DNA of 64,000 bases from Aculops lycopersici (Eukaryota; Arthropoda; Arachnida; Trombidiformes; Eriophyidae), in assembly GCA_015350385.1 (NCBI GenBank), contig WNKI01000002.1:10319616-10383615 (forward strand). The letters run 5' to 3'. A program made the position numbers and the translations under genes. Within the stretch, counting starts at the first letter, position 1. Every line of letters starts with the position of its first letter. The notes beneath the pieces are model-generated. The model searched no databases, had not been told where the DNA came from, and saw only the letters and a program-made list of their open reading frames with translations. Of this stretch, positions 11,412 to 22,114 are shown one piece after another.

Positions 11412-12545
11412 CTATTGGTCAACGGAAACCTCAATCTCGCAGACGATACTTATGTAATAATCCATGCAAGCTTGATAAAATTGTACCTGATCAATGAGCT
11501 TGTTTTGATCTCGAGGAAACTTTTTGTTTGCCTCATCCTTGCAAGCAACATGAAACTTAAGAACCTGAATCTCTATAGCCGGTTCTAATTTTTTGCCTCT
11601 AATTTCGTTCTCAGCCTTCTCGTATCTATAATTGCCCTGGTTGTCAAACCAGCCCTCAACTTTTAGGGCGCAAGTTGCTATTTGTTCCCTATGCATTTCA
11701 ACGTTCTCTCTCGTCAAGTTTGTGGGAATTGGCGCCGATTGTAGGCACTTGGTAATCACCTGAGTCTTTTTGTTTTTCTCGCTCTCGCTCGGCTCCAATT
11801 GGGGACACTTGTTCCAGTTCACCTCGAAGGTTGGTGCAGCCGCCATGCCACCATTCGCATTTGAAGCATCGCTATTGGCACTCGCGCTATCACCTGTAGC
11901 TTGCGCCGATGATTCTGAACTTGAGGCCTGTGACGACGCGGATGCCGAAGACCTTGATGGGCCTGAAGCTGGTTGGTCGCCACCCGATTGAATGACGCCC
12001 TCCATCTCGGATCCTGATTCATTGTAACTTCCGTCATCTAAACGCTCGCTTTCATGGTTATTGTTATTGTTGCTATGCTGAGGATTATTATTGTTGTTGT
12101 GATGGTTATTGTTGCTTTGAGATCCCAAGTTTCGCTCTATATTGTGGCTTTCAGTCGACGACGACGAGCTTGGCTGAGCTGTTGGCGCCAATACCTCAGC
12201 TCCTATGGGCGCAGGTGCCACATTTTCCGCTTGTCCACCTTGCTGTTGGGCAGCTTGTTGCTGCAGTTGGAGCTCGCGAAGTTGAGCCAACTGGTGGAGT
12301 TGTTGCGGTGTTAGCGAGGCAAGTTGGGGCGGAAGTTGGATGTTGGCCAGCGGATTGTTTTGATTAATGTTGTTTGAGTTTTGATTGCTATGGTGTTGAT
12401 TTGTGTTTATAGCTCGAGAGCGGAGAATATCTTGTGCTTGAGCTAGATGGGCGATTTGTGAGGTAAAAATAATGGCGGAGCAAAAGAGGATCTTCAGGAG
12501 TGAAAGTCGCCGCTTTTGATAGTGATCGTCGCAACTAGTCGTCAT
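11412..12545 (-). CDS. Secreted protein with C-terminal six-cysteine helical domain, unknown family
   Basis: A 377-residue predicted secreted protein that I do not recognise. It starts at the ATG whose product has a hydrophobic segment, LLKILFCSAIIFTSQIAHLA, ending in AQAQ, a good signal peptidase site. A longer frame upstream starts at GTG and would bury the signal. Residues about 35-240 are low complexity (Asn, Gln, His, Ser). The last 140 residues form a compact helix-rich domain with six cysteines in the contexts NKC, TKC, ATC, VAC, QAC and IVC, plus a possible N-glycosylation site (NLT). The spacing does not fit classical odorant-binding proteins, which have only three residues between C2 and C3. 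It may be an arthropod-specific secreted carrier or matrix protein. Confidence 0.75.
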   Translation of the reverse strand: MTTSCDDHYQKRRLSLLKILFCSAIIFTSQIAHLAQAQDILRSRAINTNQHHSNQNSNNINQNNPLANIQLPPQLASLTPQQLHQLAQLRELQLQQQAAQQQGGQAENVAPAPIGAEVLAPTAQPSSSSSTESHNIERNLGSQSNNNHHNNNNNPQHSNNNNNHESERLDDGSYNESGSEMEGVIQSGGDQPASGPSRSSASASSQASSSESSAQATGDSASANSDASNANGGMAAAPTFEVNWNKCPQLEPSESEKNKKTQVITKCLQSAPIPTNLTRENVEMHREQIATCALKVEGWFDNQGNYRYEKAENEIRGKKLEPAIEIQVLKFHVACKDEANKKFPRDQNKLIDQVQFYQACMDYYISIVCEIEVSVDQ

Positions 12546-15128
12546 CTTGAGCACCAAAACTTCACTTCCGGTCGGAAAGACTATTCTTTTGTTGCGGTTG
12601 CTATTATTGTTGTTGTTGTTTTCTTGATTTCTCTTACTATCAATGAAAAATCCTGTCGTCACTTTCGAAGTTCACCTTCCCTTTTCTTACTTCAACTTCT
12701 GATGCAAAATGATATTTCAATTTACATCGTCGTCTATTCAAGAGTCTCGTTGCTTGCTATTTGATTGACGGCCAAATTTAATCTCAACCAGAAACTAACC
12801 AGGTTGCCAAAATCCAAGAACTGAAACAACTCTTTGATACTTGTGACTCTAAATCACTCGGGCCAATAGGTAACGCCCACCTCGCCGTCGTCGTCAGATT
12901 TAAGCAAGTGGGGTGCCGCTACAGCGGTAACTCGATGGTTGCGCAACAGGTTGGCAAAAGTCTAGTAGTGACAGCGATGGTGGCGGTAACTTGATGGAGA
13001 CAACGTCCAAGTAGTTTGATGCCGCTAACGGCTAACACAAAGTTTTGTCTGCCAACAGGAACAGCAGCCCCAGCAACCTGTTGTTATCTAGCGAAAGTCT
13101 CGAATCAATTACTTCGGTTCGCTGGCTACGGGTATAACTGCGGTCATGTGAGGCGGAGTCTGACCGATATACGGATAGACACTGAAACACAATCTAACGG
13201 CGCGCCAACAAGACAACCAGAAGCGAGTTCGATAAGAGTTTGCTTTGGTCAGTTTGCTCGGATGGCTAGAGAGCAAAAGATCCAAGAAATCTAACAGGAC
13301 GACTAGACCAGAAACCCGAGTGACAATCGAGTTCAAGTGATAATCTCAATCATCGAGGTAATTAAGATTTGAAACCTCAGTTGTACTAGCAACAGCAGCA
13401 TTGGAACAAGCAACAGAAAAGGTAACATAACCGCAACTTCCTGACTATCCGTTATACTGCCTGTTTAATATCACGATCTAGATTACACTTGCTTCCGAAG
13501 GTAACTGTCTCCATTGCCTGCTGTCATTCCCTCTTATACCAAAAAGACTCATTCGCTTTTTGTGTGTCACAATCTATCGCTCTTTCGTTTGATCGTCACC
13601 AGAGAGATGACAAGGTTTAGTCGTAGTTCGAATTTATCCCCTTGCTTGCTTAGATTCAAAGGATGTGGACATCATCCACTCCAACTTTGATCCATTCATT
13701 TGAACAATCCTTTAAACATCGAGCAATTCGGCATGCAATACAAAGCTAGCTAACAACTCTCTTGGTTGACTCTCATGGCTAAACGATTGCTGAAAAGTAA
13801 CGACTTCATTGTTGCTCTCCCTTTCACTCTTGTTAGGGCGAGACCATTAGTGCCACTCGAATCACTTTCAAGTGTATCTCTTTGCTCTATTGCTCGAGTT
13901 GTCGTTGTTCACGTTGCGCCCAATCGAGGACAAGACTCGAGTGGCTAAATTTAACACCATAATCGTGCGATAAATACTCAGCAAAACGTTGACTAAACTT
14001 GAGCTGAGTTGTCTAGCTTGTATGTCTCAACTAGACAGAGTCGATTTAAACAAGAGTAACAACCAATCGCTTCTGCACTCGCTCCTATGTCGTGTAAACT
14101 CTAACAATTGATTGTTCAAAATCCTTGTCGTGGACTTCGAAATAATCTCAACCTTTTGGTTAGCTGAAATCCACTGGCGAGAGACATGATGTTTCATTCT
14201 TACACAGCATTGATTTGAAGTGGTCATACAAGACGGCAGCAACAACCACTTGTTGTTACCACTGCAGCAGGTGTGTAGTGCGACAACCACCACTTGCACC
14301 TGTGACGAGAGCGGCCACTTGATGAAGTAATTTACTCTCACCTACAGGCATCACAATCTGTACTGAAAGCACTATCACAAGCAACTTAGGCAGCCACATT
14401 AACAGCAACATACCTCAACTCGGCCAGACTGTTTTAATTGTTCGCAGTCAGTTAGGTGCTCGGTCGAGCCATTCGCTTAACGGCATGTCAAATTTTTGAT
14501 AGAATACAATTTGACCATAGGAATGAATGGACTAGTGGAAACACACATATGCGCTTATGTAGAGAATCATTGGCCCGTGAAAGTTTTGTCCAACGCCCAC
14601 GACAAAATTCAAATGCATTCTCAGATAAGAAATAGACTCCGATTAACCTTATTATCGTAGTCTAGCATTTTTCTCGAGAGTCCACTCCCATCACAGGTGC
14701 TACCCAGGTTATCGGTATCTGATCATATCAACAATATGAGCAGTCGAACTCTCGACACTTCGCATGACCTGAGCAACGTGCCTTTCAATTAAGTTACCAT
14801 ACCAAATGTAGTAAAACGTGACGTAATTTTACGTTTGGAACTCGCATCATATCCTAACAATTATTCAAAGTTCAACGAATTTGAGTTTGAACTTGACATC
14901 AGCAACGTAAACATATAGAAAGTGGACCAACATTCTAGCATCTCCATGATAATTTCGAAATAATTCAAGCTTCTCCTGGACTCTCTTGTATAAAATTTAT
15001 CTTATCATCGTTCTTCTTCATCGTAGGTATTTAATTTAGGATAACGTTTCTAATTTTACAATAGGTGATTTTTTATAATCCTCTTTGCTGAGCCCCTTTT
15101 TTCCTTCTTAAGTCCTTCCAATCAAGAG
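12546..15128. other. Non-coding interval
   Basis: This is the 5' flank of the six-cysteine gene and the 3' flank of the TMED gene. No convincing open frame is present. It holds scattered CAACAGGT and CCACTTGTTG words (for example near 12944, 13072 and 14247). No tandem array or RNA gene was seen. Confidence 0.45.
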
Positions 15129-15797
15129 CTACGTGGCTATGGAAGCTCGATGGCCAGAGAAAAAGCTCTTTAGGGTCCAAACTTGAATGGCTCCAATAAG
15201 AACCACTGCCACAGTTTCCATTGCCGACCACCAAAATACTCTTGAATTGAGATCCTCGGCTCGTTTCCTACCCTTCGCCTCTGATAGTCTATAGTGAGTT
15301 AAGGCATCAAAGACTGAGTTGAGATTTTCGTGTATATTTTCTGCAGCAGCTTCAAATTTGGTCATAGCAGTGGCAGCGGCGTGATTAGTATTGGGTAGGG
15401 GCTCTTCATCGCCAACAATGAACTCAAAATACACTAGCTTATGGCTAAAAGTTGAAAATTCGTTGTTGAAACAGAAGGTATATTGGCCTGACATTGACGC
15501 TGTCCACTGATGTGTGTCGAATTGTTTCTTAACCCCTTGATATAAAATTGTTTGCCTTGGATCATATAATGTCATATCAACATCATAGTATCCACCTGTA
15601 ACAACTTGGAATTCAATGGTGGCCTTGGTGCCAGCTGCGATATCTTCATGGTAGCATTGCTTTGCATTGTCCGGCAACTCGAACGTTAGCTCTGTGGATT
15701 TAGATTGCACTGGATAAATAAATATGCTTAAAATGACAGCTGCTAATGTAGTTATGGATGCCAACAAAACGAATGGCTCCCTACTTGAATGTAACAT
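15129..15797 (-). CDS. p24 family cargo receptor, TMED7/TMED3-like (gamma class)
   Basis: A 222-residue type I membrane protein of the early secretory pathway. It has an N-terminal hydrophobic signal (about residues 10-30) and a GOLD domain beginning ELTFELPDNAKQCYHED. The domain includes FQVVTGGYYDVD and FCFNNEFSTFSHKLVYFEF, with the paired GOLD cysteines at C47 and C109. A coiled-coil stem and a C-terminal membrane segment of about 22 residues follow, then a short tail beginning with FF (KSFFSGHRASIAT), the COPII-binding signal. The block order matches the p24 gamma class (TMED3/TMED7). p24 proteins load GPI-anchored and other cargo into COPII vesicles. It is single exon and diverges from PDSS2. 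Confidence 0.88.
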   Translation of the reverse strand: MLHSSREPFVLLASITTLAAVILSIFIYPVQSKSTELTFELPDNAKQCYHEDIAAGTKATIEFQVVTGGYYDVDMTLYDPRQTILYQGVKKQFDTHQWTASMSGQYTFCFNNEFSTFSHKLVYFEFIVGDEEPLPNTNHAAATAMTKFEAAAENIHENLNSVFDALTHYRLSEAKGRKRAEDLNSRVFWWSAMETVAVVLIGAIQVWTLKSFFSGHRASIAT

Positions 15798-16755
15798 CTT
15801 GTTGTCTGGGTATCTTTTGAGCTTAGCCTTATTCTATTACTAGCTTAATTAATGTCAATAAATGGGATTGTTTTAGCGGGCAATAATATTGGGGTTACAC
15901 CTATATAATTAGGTAAATTTCAATGATGACGTAATGATAAGAAGCATAATAACAAACCAAATCCTTGTCCAGTTCCATGTGAATCTGACAATGGTTATTT
16001 TGAGGTGCACTTTTCCAATGGAAGAGAGCTGAGGAAATGCGATGCATGACACCTCAGTAAGCGACGCGCGCGATTCAAAATTTTTCCGTCCTGCTGACAC
16101 CACGGTGTGCACCATTTTGCACTGTCAAAATTAGTTGCATAATGCAACTTGCATCTGGATGGAGAATGGTGCGTGGTGCATACAAGATACGAGATACGTT
16201 ACCGCAGGTAACAGGTGCATCACTTGCTCCTCCAAGTGGTTGGTAGTTAGAGTTTAATGTAACGCAACAACTCTTCGCCAGGGATTACATAACGTAAAAT
16301 AACGGCCAACAAGTTGCCCCCTCGCATTTCTCTCGCTAACGCATAACTCGTTTGCAGCTCACCAATTCAAAACGCTCCTGGCAAGATGCCTCAGAGTTTC
16401 GAAGGCAGCCAACCCCTTGCTCCTCCTCAGAGTTAGACTGACCACTGGCTAACTGACCACTTGCCAAAAATCGCTTTTCATCCTCCATCCTCTGACTGCA
16501 CCAACTAGACTTACCTGATGCTAGTTATTTCGCTTCGCAAACACTGATCACGCCCACGAAACACTGCAGGCTTCTGATGCAAAGCTGACCGATATCTTAT
16601 CCTTTCCACCTCGCAGATGACCCATTTGCAACCTCGCTTTCAACTCTCACTTGTTTCCCTTCATTTTTATAGTTATTTTTCAACCTTGAGCTTCCGAGCA
16701 ATAGAAAATCTTTTATTGTCTTTGCTTAATCAATCAAACAAAAGCCAAAATAACC
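15798..16755. other. Divergent promoter region of TMED and PDSS2
   Basis: About 960 bp without coding signal between two divergent start codons. At 16133-16149 there is a perfect 17 bp palindrome (AGTTGCATAATGCAACT) that resembles a bZIP (C/EBP-type) site. Copies of GCAACTTGCAT and GTAACAGGTGCAT lie nearby. It probably contains promoters for both genes. Confidence 0.45.
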
Positions 16756-18096
16756 ATGTTCAAGATTATCAACTCGTCAAATAAAGTCCACTACCGGAAG
16801 AGTGTGAGAGATCAACTGTTGCTCAAGGCCCAGCGAAAGCAACATCAAAACTCTCTCCTCATTAATCAAGTCAGACACTCATCACAATTATATCCAACCA
16901 CAAGCCAGCGATGGGATGACGCAATGTTACAAGCGGAAGCCATTGTAGGTGACTCGAGTAACTTTTCGGGTTTGCAAAAATGGGTTAGTGGCGAGTTTAA
17001 TAACATCACAAAATACCTACAGCGATTGATGGGCACCAACCATCCAATGTTAGAGACAGCAAAGCGATGTACTTATATCAGTGAGGGTAAAATGGGTAGC
17101 GCTCAAGCTCGTGGTCTGACAGTTATCTTGACGGCAAAATCAATTGAAAGTTTAGCGCAGTACACACTGAAGGGTAAGAGCCATGAGGAGCTAATAAGGA
17201 ATCAAGTGTCGCTGGCTGAAATGACTGAGATGACATACTCAGCCTACATGATTCATCGTGGAGTGATGGATTTGAAGATGGCAGGAGTGGAGCAGGTGGA
17301 TTATGAGCTTACTAATCAGGGTGATACAAAGGAAGCCAAGGGTATTCATTATGGAAACAAAGTGTCAGTTTTGTGCGGTGACTTTCTACTCGCCTACGTG
17401 ATGAGAGGACTTGGTGATCTATTTAGTAGTAAAGTGGTTGATTTGGTTGCCTCCGCCATCACCGACTTTATGGAGGGCGAGTTTTTGCTCATTGACGATT
17501 GGAGAAGTAAAAATTATCTGCTTTCGGAAGAATCGCGAGATTTGAAACGTTGGATGAGAAGATCTTATGCAACAATTGGGAGTCTTCAGGGGAATACATG
17601 CAAAGCTAGTCTAGTTCTCGCCAATATTGAAGGTAAACTCCAAAGAGATGCCCTTGAGTTTGGAAGAAACCTTGGCTTAGCTTGGCAAGCTCACACTGAA
17701 CTTCAGCCATTCTTATCAGAAGTCTACGAGCCAATTGAACTACCTGACATGCCTGTCTATCCAGCTTACGATTTGAATTGTCTACCTGTACTACTATTTC
17801 TACGCGACTCTTACATTAGGAAGAACAATTTCAACTTGCTTCTAACTCAAATCAAGGCTCTTAATTTGGAGGAGCCCAAAAACCATTTCGGCCTCATCCA
17901 TCAACATCGTCACCAGGAGCCAGCTGATTATGAGAAACTACACAGACTTATACTTGAGGATGGTGTGGCAATCAGGGAAACATATCGAATGATTCGAGAG
18001 CATAGTGAGAGGGCAATAAGACATCTTGAGTCGTTTCCACCAAGCGAGGCCAAAGATGTCTTGGGAAATATTTGCGAGTCGTTGTACAAAGTTTGA
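16756..18096 (+). CDS. PDSS2: Decaprenyl diphosphate synthase subunit 2 (PDSS2)
   Basis: A 446-residue non-catalytic subunit of the mitochondrial heterotetramer that makes the polyprenyl tail of ubiquinone. The N-terminus is basic (KVHYRKSVRDQLLLKAQRKQ), as expected for mitochondrial import. Typical PDSS2 stretches are LMGTNHPMLETAKRCTYISE, QARGLTVILTAKSI, SLAEMTEMTYSAYMIHRGVM and GNKVSVLCGDFLLAYVMRGL. Neither DDxxD motif of catalytic prenyl synthases is present, which is normal for PDSS2. The catalytic partner PDSS1 is not in this window. It is single exon, with an AATAAA signal at 18149-18154 directly before MITE copy B, so the MITE abuts the 3' end of the transcript. Confidence 0.9.
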   Translation: MFKIINSSNKVHYRKSVRDQLLLKAQRKQHQNSLLINQVRHSSQLYPTTSQRWDDAMLQAEAIVGDSSNFSGLQKWVSGEFNNITKYLQRLMGTNHPMLETAKRCTYISEGKMGSAQARGLTVILTAKSIESLAQYTLKGKSHEELIRNQVSLAEMTEMTYSAYMIHRGVMDLKMAGVEQVDYELTNQGDTKEAKGIHYGNKVSVLCGDFLLAYVMRGLGDLFSSKVVDLVASAITDFMEGEFLLIDDWRSKNYLLSEESRDLKRWMRRSYATIGSLQGNTCKASLVLANIEGKLQRDALEFGRNLGLAWQAHTELQPFLSEVYEPIELPDMPVYPAYDLNCLPVLLFLRDSYIRKNNFNLLLTQIKALNLEEPKNHFGLIHQHRHQEPADYEKLHRLILEDGVAIRETYRMIREHSERAIRHLESFPPSEAKDVLGNICESLYKV

Positions 18097-18169
18097 CAAA
18101 TTGAGGTTAAATCAATATCAAGTTTGGCTCCGTGTTTTTATTGTTAGAAAATAAAGTCTTCGACTCATA

Positions 18170-18381
18170 CAGTACTATCCAAATATTTGGTCGCCTCTCG
18201 CGCAGCTTCTCTTTCAATTTTAGTGGGTTTAATATGTAATTTTAGGTGAGCGCGTAATCTTGAAATCATGTTATGTAATTAGGTTGGTTCCATTAATGAT
18301 GCATGTGAGAGATGTTGTTTTCTTGAAAATAGCGCGATATGCGCAGTCGATGAGACAAAATATTTGGATTGGATTGTATTG
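18170..18381. mobile_element. MITE-like element, copy B
   Basis: About 212 bp. It begins CAGTACTATCCAAATATTTG after a TA and ends with the inverse sequence followed by TA. A 5 bp duplication (GGATT) sits in the right terminal repeat. The interior matches copies C and D in the same orientation. It lies between the PDSS2 polyadenylation signal and the TOMM6-like gene. Confidence 0.85.
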
Positions 18382-18422
18382 TATGTCAATATATTGACTG
18401 ATTAACACTACTTTAGGCTTCT

Positions 18423-18662
18423 TCAATATGGTGATACTTGCGCTGGACTAGGAGATTCAGCTGGCAGGATGCCCATCTCACATAGTGATCTTGCTGCGTA
18501 GACACTTGCAGCAAAGAATGCAATACATTTGATCAAACCCCATCTGTAAGGATCGCGATAGTACTTATCAGTAAATGTTCGTATGAATGCAAATCTGGAT
18601 GCACTTGGTTTGGTTATTGCCTTCTTGGTCGTAGGCTTTGTTCTGATAATTAGATTTTCCAT
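18423..18662 (-). CDS. TOMM6: TOM complex small subunit TOMM6-like
   Basis: A 79-residue protein with one membrane segment. The C-terminal half (FTDKYYRDPYRWGLIKCIAF followed by FAASVYAARSLCEMGIL) aligns by eye with vertebrate TOMM6: an FTD-type start, basic residues before the helix, an FAAxVxxAR core and a short polar tail. TOMM6 is a small subunit that stabilises the outer-membrane TOM translocase. The N-terminus is basic and threonine-rich. Length is similar to human TOMM6 (74 residues). It is flanked by MITE copies B and C; copy C lies about 125 bp upstream of the start, where the promoter should be. The identification rests on a short match. Confidence 0.7.
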   Translation of the reverse strand: MENLIIRTKPTTKKAITKPSASRFAFIRTFTDKYYRDPYRWGLIKCIAFFAASVYAARSLCEMGILPAESPSPAQVSPY

Positions 18663-18788
18663 CTTGTTACTTGATAGGCGGTGAGGTCTTGGTTCAAGTA
18701 AAGCTTCTAAGATTGATTATAGAATGCAAGAATAAATATTTTAGTCGCGCTGGAACTTTCTCAAAATTAAACAACACAGCGAGAACTG

Positions 18789-18986
18789 CAGTACAATCCA
18801 AATATTTTGTCGCCTCTCGCAACTTCTCTTTCTATCTGGATGAGTTTAATATGTAATTTTAGATGAGCGCGTTATTTTGAAATCTTGTTATGTAATTAGG
18901 TTGGTTCCAGTAATGATGCATGTAAGTGATATCGTTTTCTTGAAGCTAGCGCGATATGTGCAGTCGATGAGACGACAAAATAAATG
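18789..18986. mobile_element. MITE-like element, copy C (right end degraded)
   Basis: The left terminal repeat is intact (CAGTACAATCCAAATATTTT) and the interior matches copies B and D. The right end is decayed after GACGACAAAATA, so the exact limit is uncertain. It lies upstream of the TOMM6-like gene and could affect its promoter. Confidence 0.8.
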
Positions 18987-19254
18987 AATTGACCAGCCCC
19001 CTTACTCGACCCAGCGCTATTTAACCAATAGAGATTACGCGTCGTTCATGTGCAAAGGGGTGTGTAACCCGAAAGCATGCTGGTTTCGTGCTTTCAATTT
19101 CAGTGCCTCTCAAAACTGGCCATGATCTTGATGAGATGGATAAACTTGATGAATTATATTTAGACTAGGTATTTTTCTTATTTATTATTGCATTTAACAT
19201 TGACGTTGTTTCCTATTTGGTTTGCACACACAATATTATCGACACACTTCAAAC

Positions 19255-21801
19255 ATGATCGCCAACTCGAGTTTGTTGCAATGGTTGGCAACCTTCGAGT
19301 TGGATGGCAAAGCGATTGTTGAAATTAAGGACGATGCTTATTACAATTTAGCTGATGGTTATGTTTGTGCTCGGATATTGAACCAGATAGAACCACGGTA
19401 TTTCTCAAATAATTGGCTAGATGGTTTTAAGCCAGTGCCACCAAATGGAAGTTGGCGACTTCGTGTCTCTAATCTCAAGAGGATTTTACAAAAAATTCAC
19501 GATTATGCCAGTGATTTACAAAGCCAACAATTTAGAACAAGTGCAATAACACCTGACGTGGCTGTGATAGCCCAAAATTTCGATCCAGATCAAATAAGCC
19601 GCCTGATTCAACTCATTCTATTTTGTGCCATCAATTGCGAGTCAAAACAAGATTATATTGAAAGGATACGAGATCTTCCAACACAAGTGAAACAGGATAT
19701 CAAAGAAGCCATCGAAGAGCTTCTAGTTAGAAACGATGGCCAAGAAGCAGCTCCATCAACCAATAACAATAGTCGATTGAATACTAGTCAAGTGGACTCT
19801 TCCGTTAGGAGTGATACTGCTGGTTTAAATGCTAGTTATCGATCTAATTCTAGTTTAATTTCCTCAACACCAACAAAGACTCCGCAAAGAAGCTTTCTCG
19901 GGCGAAACTCATCTCAATCCTCATACGAGACTAGCAACTTAGATAACACATCTTCCCGATCAGTCGGTGGCTCCATCAAGACCATGGAAGATGTTGAGCA
20001 ACGATTGAATGAGGCTTTAAGATTGAAGGACGAGAAGTCCCAAGCTTGTCATGAGTTAGAGTTGAAGTTGAAACAATTACAAGTTCAATATGACCAGATG
20101 GCATTTGAGAATGAACGACTATTAAGTGAAAGACTCAAGCAGGATGCAAGTGTTAAGTCAACTGAGGCTCGCCGAGCCAGTACTTCGGCTAGTCAGGGTG
20201 GCAGTCCATCTAAAGATAGTGATAGAATAGCAACAGGACATAGCGATCAGCCTTCGAGTGATCTGATGAAAGTTCAGTATTACAAATTGCAAAATGAAGT
20301 TCACAGACTCAAGGACGAGATCATGAGAGTTGAAAATGAGAAGGAAGAGTTCAAGCTAAAGTCAAGTCTGTTGCAAGAGGATCTCGATAAACTGATGTCC
20401 AAACACGATGAAATCAGAAATAAGGCGGATCAAGCTAAGAGGCTTCAAGACGAGCTTGATGAGCATAAGCAAATATCGGAGAAAGTGATAAGCTACGAGT
20501 CAAAGATAGAAAATCTCACCAAGCGGTATAATGAAATGAAAGCTCAGTTAAAAAGTTTAGAGGAAAAGAATGTTGGACATATACAGACTATTGTGAAGCT
20601 AGAAGAAGATAACAAGCAATTGTCAAGGTCTGTAGGTCGAATTGATATTGTTAAGAAGCAATTACAAGAGATTCAAGTGAAACTTGGTGAAGAGACACAC
20701 CGAGCCGATAAGGCTGAGGTTGAATTGGCTCGAGTTAATGAGAAATTTGCAGCAACCAAAAAAGAAAATGAAAAGCTTTATGAAACCACAAATCAACTAA
20801 TTCAATCAGCAGCTAGTAGCGGTGGTATTCGTGGTCAAGTTGTCGGTGGTGGTGAAGTAACAGGACAAATGAACAAAAGTTTTGCAGCTCTAAAATCGAG
20901 CGGCGGCGACTCACCTGATGGTCAACAAACTTCATCATCGTCGGCTAACAATTTGTCACCAACATCGAGTGTGGAGCTAAAAGAGCGACTTGTTAGGTTG
21001 GAGATTGAAAATGAAATGTTACAAAACAAACTAAATTCCAAACGAGAAGGTGATAATGCAATATTAGGTGGACTTCTCGACAATGCCAACTCTAGGTGCT
21101 CAAATTTGGAGATGGAAAATCGGCAAGCTAAGAAAAAGATTTTACTGTTAGAGTCACGATTGAAAGATCTCACAAACCTGCACGGTGGTGTAGGGCCCTC
21201 CAATTATAGCGGTACCAGTGCCTTACCTAATGATTCTAGTTCCGATAATATGCTTGCCTTAATAAGTCGAGTAGAGGAGTTGCAACGTCTTCTTTTCCAA
21301 AGAGATCAAGAAATCATGGAACTGGAGACCAAGTATAAGAAAAATTTACAGAAAGCTAGGGAGCTCATAAAGGCAGTCAACAATAATCAGTCTATCAACA
21401 ATAGCTTAAATCCAGCTTGCATGTCATCAGCATCATCCTTTAACTCCGGTTCACTAGACGAGGCCAACCTGTTGAGGATGAAGCTTCGTGAAAGAGAGGA
21501 CCGACTGATAGAAATGGAAAGGGAGTTTTCTAAGTACAAGCGATTGAAGGAAGTTCATGAGAGATTGATAATGACGGCATTTTATGGATTGGTAAGTATA
21601 GTTGTTTAGTCGAAACATGTACATGTATGGTGTAAATCACTGAGAACGAAGCTAACCTTTCATCATGTTTCCAATGATTCATCACACCAGACAACTCCAA
21701 TGCAATGGAAAAACGCCGAGAAACGACTTGAGCGAAGTACCCTAACATCGCCGCCAAACACTGCCAGCTCCTCTTTGAATCACTCAAAGCATAGCCATTA
21801 A
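19255..21801 (+). CDS. hook: Hook microtubule-tethering / dynein adaptor protein
   Basis: Two exons, 19255-21591 and 21691-21801, joined across a 99 bp intron. The product is about 815 residues. Residues 1-150 are the Hook domain (calponin-homology-like) that binds dynein light intermediate chain; visible blocks are LLQWLATFEL, NWLDGFKPVPPNGSWRLRVS, LKRILQKIHDY and LIQLILFCAINCESKQDYIE. Long coiled coils follow at roughly 245-500 and 555-720, broken by Ser-rich linkers. The spliced end, MTAFYGL joined to TTPMQWKNAEKRLE, restores the conserved Hook tail pattern (human TAWYNxGMTLHxxAxExRL), which supports the intron. A longer frame begins at a TTG, so I use the ATG at 19255. AATAAA follows at 21804. 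Hook links endosomal cargo to dynein via FTS/FHIP. Confidence 0.88.
21592..21690 (+). other. Hook intron (99 bp)
   Basis: Donor GTAAGT and acceptor TCACACCAG are both good matches to consensus and the reading frame is kept (phase 0). Read-through would add only six codons and a stop. Splicing instead adds 36 residues that restore the Hook C-terminal pattern. Confidence 0.8.
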
Positions 21802-22114
21802 GCAATAAAGAGTTTATCTATTATCTAGGCCAAATGATCTTACCTGTTTTTTGTCCACTTGAATGTAGCCTTCGAATCTATGCACTTTCGACGCATCCAC
21901 TGTTGGTTGAAGCTGAGCGCTTTAACGATTGGTCGCACATCATGAAAATGGTTATGCAACTACAGAAACACATTAGATTTTGGACACACTGTAAATTTTG
22001 TCTTTGTTTACATTTTTCTGTCCTGATATTATAATTACTTAGGTCACCAATACCAATAGTATCAATCTCATTAATTAAATGATGACATCTCAACAACACT
22101 TATATTGACAGCAG

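Noticed and set aside
12546..12662. N-terminal extension of the six-cysteine protein
   Set aside because: It begins with GTG and would place 39 polar residues before the signal peptide.
19222..19254. N-terminal extension of Hook
   Set aside because: The frame begins with TTG; the first ATG at 19255 fits the Hook domain start.
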